From Icerya purchasi (Eukaryota; Arthropoda; Insecta; Hemiptera; Monophlebidae): a DNA stretch of 64,000 nucleotides. How positions within the stretch are numbered: the stretch's first letter is position 1; every line of letters begins with the position of its first letter. Where the stretch lies: NCBI GenBank assembly GCA_039619475.1, contig CM077115.1, forward strand, positions 400,740,557 through 400,804,556, in the 5' to 3' direction. The notes below the pieces were generated by a model. The model did no database searches. It was not told the DNA's origin and was given only the letters and a program-made list of their open reading frames with translations. The position numbers and the translations under genes were made by a program. Below, piece after piece: positions 48,061 to 57,752 of the stretch.

Positions 48061-48472
48061 CGTAGTCGAACATTCTGCAAACTCACATACGGAAGAGCCA
48101 CCGCCGAGTTGTTCGGAATTGGAAATGATGCTACTGTCAAAGTAAATTTACAACGAAACGAGATTGTTTTGGAATTTACTCTTTGATAGAGTTCGAAATG
48201 TCGTGAACCAGTCCACGAGCACTTGTGAAGAAGGAATCTGCAGAAATGCACACGAGTAATTCGGCACACTGCATAATTCATCATCGGCAAGATTTACTAT
48301 CAAAATTGCTCTGCGTGCTGGAGTAAATACTGTTTTAACGATACTTATATAGATATGTTAATTATAGAAAAAATCAGAAGTCAAACAGTTTTGTTGCTGC
48401 TCTTTGCGTAAATTAATAGAGCTGAATATAGATATCGTTCTGGTTTCATTCTAGATAACGGCAACGCGTTAA

Positions 48473-48602
48473 GATCTAGAAGCGCGCGTCTACGAATTAA
48501 GAAATGAATTAGCCGAACTAGGGGAGGCTCGCAAACGTACGAAACAATTATCCGCGCCGAATTATTCCAGATCGTCTTCTTCTTCGTGTCAGGAAATAGA
48601 TC
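48473..48602 (+). other. coiled-coil-like open frame, candidate exon or relic
   Basis: A frame with no ATG reads DLEARVYELRNELAELGEAR, then KRTKQLSAPNYSRSSSSS and CQEIDLN. Leucines or valines recur with heptad spacing, followed by a Ser-rich linker. It is preceded 18 nt upstream by a good acceptor (GGTTTCATTCTAG), but an in-frame TAA lies between that AG and the frame. Its right side runs into a minus-strand LINE fragment. It looks like protein-coding sequence of a host gene or an unknown element. The protein is not recognised. Confidence 0.4.
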
Positions 48603-49190
48603 TTAATGCATTACACGGTGTTTTCCCAATATTCTGCAAACGCGACACTGTCTCCATTCAGTTGTCATTAAAGTCGCACCTGTGCGGGGCCATCTACTGC
48701 AGATGAAAAGATGTTGAATAGATTGCTCCTGGCCACCCCATATACAGATAGAGTTGTCAGAAATTCGCCATTTCTTCATGTTGAGTTCGACCAACCATTG
48801 TTCTTAGTCTGTTTAATGAACGTCATGTTTCGTATTTTAGTTCGGCTCCCGGAGGAAGGTGCTGCTCCTTCGGTTCAATCCATGGTTCCTGATTTTCCTT
48901 CGCCCATTCTTCCTTCCAGGCATTGTGTCGAGCGATTTCCGGGCTTACTGTTAATGGCTTGATAACTGCCATGAAACTGTTGCGGGACATCAATCTTCTC
49001 GTTGAACTGGTTTATATCCAAACGTCATATGCCGGCTATCGCTTGCTCTTTTCAGCGTGCCAGCGGCTATTTGCCGTTTAATTGCAGGTGAAGCGATACC
49101 GGAGAGCACACGGATTTTTCCGACAGATGTCGGTTTTAAGCACACAGTAAGAAACCTCCGCGTGGTGCCTCTGGTAACAGCGACTTTTGT
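48603..49190 (-). pseudogene. LINE 3' fragment with RNase H C-terminal linker
   Basis: The minus translation reads ARHNAWKEEWAKENQEPW, then SLNRLRTMVGRTQ in a shifted frame and WRISDNSICIWGGQEQSIQH followed by LFICSRW. The W-x-EW...LNRxRT-x-GR...C-x-W...H-x4-C order matches the end of certain RNase H-bearing non-LTR retrotransposons. It belongs to a different family from A. Limits are approximate and stops interrupt it. Confidence 0.6.
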
Positions 49191-49194
49191 TTCT

Positions 49195-50385
49195 AAACTT
49201 CCTTACAACACAGGAAAAGGATAGAAAAATTATTCTTGATAAAGCTCGCCTACTTCAGCCATCATCGAAGTAACGTAAATGCGTATATATTTGATTTAAG
49301 CGGAAGGGCCGAAAAAGCTTTAACTAAAATTACGGAGCGATAAATTAAAGGAAAGCCGCCTTAATGATTGTCAAAGTTATGAGCCGAAAGAAGAAGAAGA
49401 AGAAAAAAAGAGGCTCATTGATAAAAAGTAACGAATCCCACTTTTGGAAAGCCTGAATGTTATTATCATCCGTATTTTCACGGAAATTACGCGACTGGAA
49501 TTGGATAATAAGTCCATTTAGAAATACACCCATTATCGACCCACCACGTTGTTTCAGACAGAATCCAGGTAATTCAAAGAAATCAGAGTTGGCTTTTAAG
49601 CCTTTAGGACATTTTTTAAGTGAACCATCTTAATTCGATTATTCGAGCACAAGCCTTTCGGCAACTGTCTCTCACCTTTTCCGACTAGCTTGTGAGACTG
49701 GGCTTTTGCTCCGTGCGTTTAAGATCTAAATGCAGAAACGAGCTCTTTTAATGGAAAAGAAGCTGCGCGTGTCTAACTCGAATATAAAACCAAATTTAGC
49801 TAGGCCGTCCACTTCAAAGTACGCGCAAGGTAGGGAAATTAGATTTATGGAGTAGTTGGAAATTTCAATTCCGATTATGTAATAATTACCAGTTTGTAAT
49901 GAAATATTCTATAACTCTTTTCCCACTTTATAACGTAATTTGTGAAAAATTGTACAACTTACCTGTAGTGTTTAAATTTTATAAGAAGCTACATAATATT
50001 TTCGCTATATACATATATATATATATAAATAGTGTCTAAGCATATTTACTGAATTATATACATATATGTATATACAACGCTTAATAAATAATTCTTATTT
50101 TTCTTCTTCCTACGAGTGTCGGAATTTGAAATGGAATTATTTTTTTATTCCTTAACGTTTTTTTTTTTTTTTTTTTTTTTTTTTTGTTCATTTATCAGAC
50201 ACGATCTTCTACTAAACATATGTGTCTTCTATGGGGGGAGTTTGAAAATTGCCGCATTAGAAGCAGTTTCGGAGTACCAGGCTTACGACAAAGGATGTTT
50301 TACGGAACACGTAAAATCAATAGAACGCAACGTACCAAACTTATCGAAATATATTTAAATAAGTTCAGTCAAGCGTAATGTTTCA
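49195..50385. other. nothing recognised
   Basis: AT-rich DNA with a T-run at about 50159-50185 and TA-rich patches. No coding match or TIR pair is supported. Confidence 0.5.
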
Positions 50386-50389
50386 TGGG

Positions 50390-51085
50390 CTCATACTCCG
50401 TATGTTAACTTAAAGATAACACTATAATATTTATATTCACATAATAGTAGATTCAAAAAAAAAAAAAAAAAGAAAAAAAAGGAATTTGAACTTTCCTGCT
50501 ACAAAGAGGGGGATGCACGTAGTTTTTTAAACTTTTTGCCAACTTTAAAAGTTTCGTTAAGAAAATAAAATACGGTATCCTTCCCGACGCATACATCGCA
50601 TGCCTGGAAAAAAAGTATATTTTTTTTAAACCATCGAGCTTTCGGCGCTGCTCCGGAGGGTGCCTAATTTTAAAGTTGGAAACCAGGATGTTTCAAACTA
50701 GAGAGAAATATACGGGGATGCGTATATTTTTAATGATGTTCAAAATTTTTACCTATAATACACTCGCGGCGCTAAGGAGACAAGTAATTTTTCGCGCTTT
50801 TTTAAAAATCAACTTTAAAATTTTCGTTTTATGAAAATGAAATACGATTTCCATAAAAAGCGATCGTTCCAACAATACATGGCCGGGAAGAAAAATATAT
50901 TTTTCAAATAACTTTCGAACTTTCGGCATCCCAAGGGCCTGAACATAAAGTTGTAAGCTTGGTTATATTTTTCCTACGAAGCTTTATGCATATGTTTGAG
51001 ATGCGTTTTGGTTTCTCCGACGTTTTTTCTCCGGCTATTACTTACGTCAACTTCCTTCTTCCTTTTTTTTTTTTTTTTTTTTTTT
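50390..51085 (+). repeat. interspersed repeat, copy 2, with two tandem units
   Basis: This is the longer partner of 945-1345. Unit 1 starts about 50546 (AAAAGTTTCGTTAAG, then CTTTCGGCG and AAACTAGAGAGAAATATACG). Unit 2 starts about 50817 (AAAATTTTCGTTTTATG, then GAACTTTCGGCATCCCAAGG), a period near 270 bp. The copy ends near a long T-run (51066-51085) followed by GCTGTTTTTGGCC. The first locus has a similar T-run and GCTGTTTTAGGCC at 1730-1760. It is non-coding and the family is unknown. Confidence 0.65.
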
Positions 51086-51089
51086 GCTG

Positions 51090-53480
51090 TTTTTGGCCAA
51101 AGAGGTTATTAAGTGTAATTTATGATTCAATTTTGAAGTGTATAAGTCAAACAGTTCGTGAGTTATTGTATATTTTAATTGAATATACTATCTTAGTAGC
51201 ATTCCGAACATTATATGTGTACACGGAATCCTAAAAATGATGATATCGCTATATACCGGCATATTTATAACAATTCACCATACCGAATTGTGGGCCTTCG
51301 AAACATAAAGGCGGTTAGCGATGAGAAGCTACCCCCAAAAAAAAGAAGTAGTCATCAAAAGCAGATCTAAGAAACTAAACTTGTGTAAAGAACTGCGATG
51401 GATTTCTGTACATGGTGGAAATGAAAAATCGCACCGAAGGAATGTCGTCATCCTTCCGTCTTTACAGCAAAAATTACTCTCAATTTTCTGTTTTTTTGCG
51501 AATTCCGCACCAGTACCAATAGGAATTGGCGCAATTCGTATTCTTAAAATTAAATTATACCGACATTCTGTGGGAAGTTTATTTCACATCGTCATCTAAT
51601 AAATGCGGAAGATGGTATAGGAAAATTATTTTAGCAGCCGTAATAAATCGGAACGCCCTCATCTTAGCCTAAAATAAATAATTTGCACGGTCCATAAAAA
51701 TCGTTAACGTTGACACGCAAAACATACCAAAAACAGAAAATGGAAGGTGTAAATTACGATGGTTGGTCGGTAAAGTGTACCAAGATTCATTACTGGCTAT
51801 ACCGATTTAATTTTGGTTTTTATTCTCCTAATTTCTGGAAATAGTTGTACAACGGATTTCTTAAGTTACCATTGGTACCGTTAAAACATTGAAGTCAACA
51901 CCCGCCTGTAACACGGGCATGTTGCGGCTTATACAGTGGCACTTTTAAAAAAGTTTTGTCGTGGGCGACGATACTTGCCTAGTTTCCCTGTGATAACGGC
52001 GAATGAGTTTTGCTTATTTTTAGCTCTCCCGAAAAGTTTTAAATTAAAATTGAAAAATTGATTAACCAGATTTTCATCAATTTTCTGCCTTATCCTTTCA
52101 TTACAAAAAATAAATAAAATATGAAGGCAATTAAAAATGGTAGAGATATTCGCATTTGAAAACTACCTGATTTGTAACACCTTAGATTTTTTTTTAACTG
52201 CAATAAACGATAAAAATAATAATAACAGCCAGCACAAAAACAATCAATAATATTTAACATGTCACTACTCTGAATGTTTTACAAACATTTATCTAAAATC
52301 TATACCGGTTAGTAATAGATGTAATTAAAAAACTACAAATTTAAAATAGAAAGAAACTACGAATACGAAACAGAAAAACGTAATTATAAAACTTTTATAA
52401 TTCAAAAACGTTTATTAATGAAAACAATATTTGAAAGCACGAAAATGATCAATGTTTACAGTTATTTTTATTTACGCTGTATAAATAAAAAATTTCAAAT
52501 CTAAGCTCAGAAAAATTAAAAAACCATAGCCAATTACCGCATCATTTGAAATACGTTACTTTGTTCTGAAACCTGCTCCGAACCCCGCTGCCGCACGCTG
52601 AAAGCTTAAGAAATTATCATTGCACTCGGGTTAATGTTCGAAGAAAACAAATGCGGAAAAAAAAAGTCACGAATTTAAACTTTTTAATCGTTTAAACTGT
52701 CGTTCTTGTAGAAATATTTTTTTTGAAAAAAGAAAGGAATTCTACTGCTTGAAGTGAACCCTACAAAATAATCACGGAAAGTAACGAAAAATTTAATTTT
52801 CAAAAGAAAAATATCTCCGCTTAATAGGAGCAATAAATTATTTTCAAACATAGACAATGCAATAAATTGTTATGTACAAAACACAATGCGGGCATTGAAA
52901 TTGAAAGTTACGAATTCTATATAGTTAAAATATGAAATAATAGTACAGGAAGTTTACGACATACCTAATGAAATGATAAAATCTGCGAATCAAAACATTT
53001 AACTACTATTTAAAATACACAGTTGAAACTACTGAAAGAATTTCCACACTTTTGGGAAACAGGAAAAACTAAGTAAAAAGAATCATCGGAATTTATAAAG
53101 ACTTAAAAGGTTTCGAGATTAGAAATCATGTCAAAAAAGAATGGCTGGAATTATATCAGTCTGGATACATACAGGTTTGTTTTGTTGTTTTGTTTTTTTT
53201 TATATTTAAAAATTTTCACTTAAAATATTATGTTGTTTGCTTAAATATTCGGTAAAAATCTTGAAATGATCTATACAATTGTCTTATTAATACGAAAATG
53301 CGTCACTGTAAGCAAATATAAGAAATCTTCCATACGTCGCATCGTTACATGTAATAAAATGTGCACATATGTACCGGTCAAACTAGAAGAATATTCCAAA
53401 TACGTTATAGTAAACATATCGCCATCATTATATGTCTTCAATCGCTGAACATATTATAATCATTATGGTAATACCATGCT
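51090..53480. other. unassigned AT-rich DNA
   Basis: Only short chance frames; no TIR, RNA gene or coding match supported. Confidence 0.5.
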
Positions 53481-53484
53481 TAAT

Positions 53485-53940
53485 TTCTAAGCGTCGGCGA
53501 CTACCTATATTCGTACATTGTAACTGTGCCGACATAGGCATAGTGTTGTTCATGATAACTGTAGTATGCAACGCAAGTGTAGACACGCAAGCAAGGGCGT
53601 CACCAGCCGATGAGCCAGGGAGCGGCAAGATGAGTTGCCATCCGCCATGGGGGGGGGGGGGGGCAAGATGATAGAAAGAGGATATGAGTTATAGGAAAAA
53701 TAAAATTTATAAGTTGTAAAGGATTAATATTTTATTAAACAAGAATAAAATCTTAATTAAAACATAAGTTTTCCAAATTGCTCATGATTACGCGCCTATG
53801 AATATACTAAAAAATGCCAGTTGATTAAAAAGTATCAAGGCTCGGGGGGGGGGGCCCTCCCTGCCCCCCGCTGACGACTTTCATGCACACAAGGGACTAC
53901 ACTTGGAACTGATACTGTGATTGATTTATCGACATACAAA
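53485..53940 (-). mobile_element. SINE body, headless, split by a hAT MITE
   Basis: Outside the MITE, 53485-53591 and 53886-53940 align in order with 19685-19825 of the SINE (shared CTATATTCGTAC-like start, CTGTGCCGACATAGG, then ACACGCAAG and CTACACTTGGAACTGAT). The tRNA-like head is missing. Divergence from the 19664 copy is clearly higher than at 35444. Confidence 0.6.
53592..53885. mobile_element. hAT MITE, copy 2, nested in a SINE
   Basis: The left end CAAGGGCGTCACCAGC and the inverted right end CATGAAAGTCGTCAGC are decayed forms of the copy at 32688. CACGCAAG and CACACAAG outside the ends are an 8-bp duplication with one change. The uninterrupted sequence at 19780 (ACACGCAAGACTACA) shows the empty site. 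The body is nearly identical to copy 1 but carries longer G-runs (53649-53663 and 53844-53854), explaining 294 against 274 bp. Confidence 0.88.
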
Positions 53941-53944
53941 TGCC

Positions 53945-54642
53945 GTCCTATTTATACCTGCCTATTACACATTAATTAGCGCACCTGTATACGATAAATA
54001 AATATAAACTTACCTATAACATAAATATCCGACTGTTCTGAAATATATATCGGGGGGGGGGGATTTATTAAACTACGCTGAAACGTATTACATAAATTTA
54101 AAAATAACCTAATTAATTATAATTATATAGTAATCTCCTTTTCAAAATCTTTTACTATTTCTGAAATTGTTTAAAATTAAAATTAATGTACAATTCTCAT
54201 TTATTTCATTTTTAAGTTTTTAATTTATTGACACCCAGACACATAGTAATCATTTTACTATCGATCAATTTTGCTTTTTCGTCGAATAATTTCAACTTTA
54301 ATTGTTACTTAACCATAATTACAGTGTTTATTACTTCGAAACATTTTATTGGTTAATTAGTGAACTTTTATGTATTTTATTAACTAATTTTTCTAAATAA
54401 TCCACACAGAAACGGTAAAGATTAATAATACTGTCATATCAATCATACATTTCTGATAAAATTTTAAAAAAATATTGTAAAATTATAACTTTTTACATAA
54501 AAATACTTTTGGTTTCACACTTAAGAAACAAATGATTATTTGATTCCATTTTTACCCTCCCCAAAAGATTAAAAAAATAACAAATAGCGATAATCGCAGA
54601 TTCGCCTAATAATACGTTTTTTTTTTAGAATGCTCGCTGTTT
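53945..54642. other. nothing recognised
   Basis: AT-rich DNA with a G-run at about 54052-54062. No coding or repeat match supported. Confidence 0.5.
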
Positions 54643-54653
54643 ATTAAACAAAT

Positions 54654-55354
54654 TTTTTTTTTTCTTTTTCTTCCGCGAGTGTGCGAATTTAGCACTTGGC
54701 GCGTGAGTGGTGATAATTTGTGGAAACTCCTATCCAGCGATATGAGTTTCATCTGGTATCCGGCTTAATATATTTGAACCCTATAGCAACTCCGTTGTCT
54801 TTATCACGCGTCTGATTTCATTGGAATTATCTAGTAATGCAACGGCCAGGCTATTTGTGTGGCGTCCTAGTTTTCGACCGTACTGTTTTGCAACTTTTTT
54901 GATTTCTTCACTGATTGTACTTATATGCGCAGATCTGTATGTAATGTATGATTGGTGATGTACCACGACGGAGCATCTGTAATTATCTCTCAGGATTTTA
55001 TTTTGGAAACATAGTAACTGCGCAATGTTACTCGGCTTAGCACATCCCCAGAGTTGACATATGTCCAGATTGGTTTCAATATTTGTTTGTATAGTAGTAC
55101 TTTGTTTTCCGGGGACAGTTCTGATTTCTTTCGCAAAAGCCACAGTAGGTTTCTATATTTCAAGTTCATTTCATTCCTTTTCTTTCCTATGTGTGTCTTC
55201 CAAGTTAATTTTTTATCTAAGTGAATTCCGAGGTATTTTACTGTTTCTTTATTACGTATAACCTTACTGTTAATATAAATATCCGATATATTACAGTTCT
55301 TCTTATTTGTAAACGTTATATGCGCAGATTTATCCTCATTGATCACTATACGCC
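54654..55354 (-). mobile_element. Jockey-type LINE 3' fragment with 11-bp duplication
   Basis: ATTAAACAAAT lies at 54643-54653 and 55355-55365, so the 701-bp insertion has exact limits, with its poly-A tail at the low-coordinate end. The minus strand encodes the end of a Jockey reverse transcriptase: INEDKSAHITFTNKK, VKYLGIHLDKKLTWKTHI, LLWLLRKKSELSPENKVLLY and LKPIWTY. After a frame shift near 55060 it continues QLWGCAKPSNIAQLLCFQNK and finally HTNSLAVALLDNSNEIRRV to a stop. Jockey-type proteins without RNase H end this way. It is 5' truncated and inactive. Confidence 0.9.
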
Positions 55355-55365
55355 ATTAAACAAAT

Positions 55366-55595
55366 GAGAAACAAACACGCAAGATGAATTTGAAAACTAT
55401 TTTTTTTTTTTTTTTTTTTTTTTTTGGAAAACTAGTGCGACGATAGAAATAATTAAACTTTGTTAAGATTATTATAAAAAAAAAAGAAAAAAAAAAAAGG
55501 TTAATAATGCTTTGTAGACGGATGCAATAGACACAGTTTTAGTACAAAAAAAAAAAAACATTTAAAAAATCCAGAAGAACTAATTCGGTAAAACA
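55366..55595. other. T- and A-rich runs
   Basis: Homopolymer-rich spacer (T-run about 55401-55425, A-runs 55478-55498 and 55548-55559); no element body assigned. Confidence 0.5.
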
Positions 55596-55599
55596 GTTT

Positions 55600-55970
55600 T
55601 TTCCGTTTTTGTTTTTGTTTTTTTTTCTTTTAATTTATATAATAATAAATACATACGTATAGAAATGTTTTTGCGTAGGAGAAGCAAATTAGAAGCTGGA
55701 ATTTTAGAAATATAGAGATATAGGAGGATGCAGCAATCCGCGTCAAAGAATATTTCATTACCCTCTATGCCCAACAGTGTCAGAGACGACGACCCGGAGG
55801 AAATCGCGACGTTGATAAAATGGAATGCGAGAAGAGATTGTAGATGAGCGAACGTATGCGTAACAGATAATAAAGTTGCAGCAAAAGGTGGAAACATAGA
55901 GGGGAAAATAGCTTGAAGGGCGCCCGTGGAGTCAGAGATAATTAAATAATCTTTTATAAATATACACAGT
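55600..55970 (-). mobile_element. LINE 3' fragment, family A
   Basis: The minus translation gives DYLIISDSTGALQAI, the RNase H SDS block, and after about 45 residues SLTLLGIEGNEIFFDADCCI, a decayed WIPGHxGIxGNExADS block. The A-rich tail corresponds to the T-rich stretch at about 55600-55630. The knuckle region is missing or unrecognisable. It is most like the subfamily of 6049 and 28437. Confidence 0.6.
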
Positions 55971-55974
55971 TAGC

Positions 55975-56261
55975 GTAGTAGGCTAGTAAACGGGTTATAT
56001 TATTGTCTTGTTTCTCGTAGCGGATAAATTCACTTATATACTCCACCCGGATCGGGGGACCTTTTTCTGCTTATGTTGTTCCAAGTCTTTTGTTTTTTTT
56101 TATATACATATATACTGTATATTTTCGCTCAACATAATTTTAGATATCATTTTCTAATTAATTAAATTCTGGAAATAAAGAGCACGTAGAGTTTAACAAT
56201 ATAAAAACGGTTCTATCGAATTATTAGAAATTACATTTTCGAAATTCTTCCTTAATTTCAG
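55975..56261. other. putative intron upstream of the candidate exon
   Basis: AT-rich sequence leading into the polypyrimidine stretch and CAG at 56250-56261. It has no other feature. Confidence 0.4.
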
Positions 56262-56408
56262 GATCTTTACGTATATGACAAGAATGCCACGGGACACGCC
56301 ACCGAAAGGAACTCATCAATTTAAGCGAAGATTTAGTCTGCAGCCTGCATTTTTTAATCGCGAAGAACATCCTCCGTCAGCGGGACCTTTGAATCAACGA
56401 AAAAACAG
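56262..56408 (+). CDS. candidate internal coding exon of an unrecognised host gene
   Basis: A strong acceptor (CGAAATTCTTCCTTAATTTCAG) and a strong donor (CAG/GTAAGC) enclose 147 nt. One frame is open throughout, with one leftover base at the start and two at the end, so both flanking introns would be phase 1 or 2 alike and the exon could be skipped without a shift. The other two frames contain stops. The peptide includes MTRMPRDTPPKGTHQFKRRF, then SLQPAFFNREEHPPSAGP and LNQRKN: polar, Pro- and Arg-rich, with an RRFSLQP segment that would suit a kinase site. I do not recognise the protein. The two in-frame ATGs could also make this a first coding exon. Confidence 0.6.
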
Positions 56409-57535
56409 GTAAGCGACTTATAATTATTACTTCAAAAAATATTCCTTAAGGTGGTAACACGTTTGAAGTTTGTTATTCCGAAACGTGTGAATTTATTTAT
56501 TGTATAATCTAATTATATATCGCTGCATTTGTCGGTTAATAACGTTTCAATGAACTGTTACTTACAGAGAGCGTACTTTTTTACATTTGTACATTGCGGC
56601 CTAAACTGTTTTTGGTACATTATCGATGTAACTGTAGCGCTGACTTTAGGAAATTTGCTTCTACGCGTATTGCTTCTCGTTTTCAGTTTCTCTAGTCGAT
56701 ACATGGAGACACCATTTTGTTTCGAAATCACGAAAAACAACTACGGTTTTATCTCATGCAGGGGTGAACAGTGTGTGCAATGACTCCGCATAAATGCCTG
56801 CTGGGGACGATTGAAAAGGCCACTTAAAGATGGGCATCAGCTTTTTGTGTCCTACGTCATCAGATAAGTTCGAACTGTTTTAGACGCATTTATTTTCAAA
56901 CATCATTTTAATCTCTATTCCTACAGTATTGCCTTCGTTTCATTCCGGTCGTAATAAAGTAATCCCCTCCTTCGTAAAAACACTCTCGTCATCAGGAACA
57001 TTTATTGCGATGTTCGTGCAGCGTGCATGCGGTCTCTGTGCTTTTTCTGCGTCGCTTATCCTAATGTATCTTTCGAATTTTTTCTATTCTCTTTCCTTCT
57101 TCCGTTAGTTTCTTTTCTCTACCTTTCTTCCTTGTTTCGTCAATTTTCGGTTTTTATTTGGCTATTAAATAAATCAAGGCGCGACGCACGATTATAAGAT
57201 AGCGCGAATAAATCTTTACTGTCCAATACGAACGCACACGTCATCAACATATATAGATCGCTCCTCATAATCTCCAAAGCGCGAAAAAAATATCCCAGAA
57301 CCTACACTTTATATTGTAATATATTACAGTTAAAGTAAAAAAATAAAAAAATACGGAAAAGGCGGTGTGACAAAGAATGTGAGTGTGCCTGAGAAATCAG
57401 AAGTGAAAGGCATTTTCTGTGGTTGATTACCCGATATTAAGAGGTTGCAAAAGAAAAAAAAAGATCCGATCGATATTTCTTCACAGAGTTTGTTAGTTTT
57501 TTCTCGAGTTAAAAATCTTATCGGAATAGTGTATT
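56409..57535. other. putative intron, nothing else recognised
   Basis: Follows the candidate donor. The frame at 56529-56783 has no motif. A GC-richer patch at about 56780-57080 has no open frame that I can assign. Confidence 0.4.
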
Positions 57536-57537
57536 CG

Positions 57538-57707
57538 GTCGTCGCGATAAGTTGCTAGAGCGCTTGTCTTTCGTTACGGAAATCTCGATCCCGGGTGATG
57601 ACAGAAATTATCACGAAAAATTAAATTAAACATAATCGTTATCTCACCTGGAAGACATGACAAACCACAGTGTATGCGTGTTGGTTAGTACACAGCAGAT
57701 ACACATT

Positions 57708-57712
<5 letters not shown>
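57538..57712 (+). mobile_element. tRNA-derived SINE, 3' truncated
   Basis: Starts GTCGTCGCGATAAGTTGCTA, the tRNA-like head of the SINE at 19664 with a few bases missing in the A-box region, then CGCTTGTCTTTCGTTACGG and CGATCCCGGG. The body match continues (GACATGACAAACCAC, AGTACACAGCAGATACACA) and stops at a TA microsatellite. Confidence 0.75.

Positions 57713-57748
<36 letters not shown>
57709..57748. repeat. (TA)n microsatellite
   Basis: TA dinucleotide run that abuts the truncated SINE end. Confidence 0.9.

Positions 57749-57749
<1 letters not shown>

Positions 57750-57752
<3 letters not shown>

Noticed and set aside
48066..48141. Exon joined to the coiled-coil frame at 48473
   Set aside because: The donor leaves two bases, and both possible acceptors downstream put the coiled-coil frame out of phase or behind a TAA, so a simple two-exon model fails.
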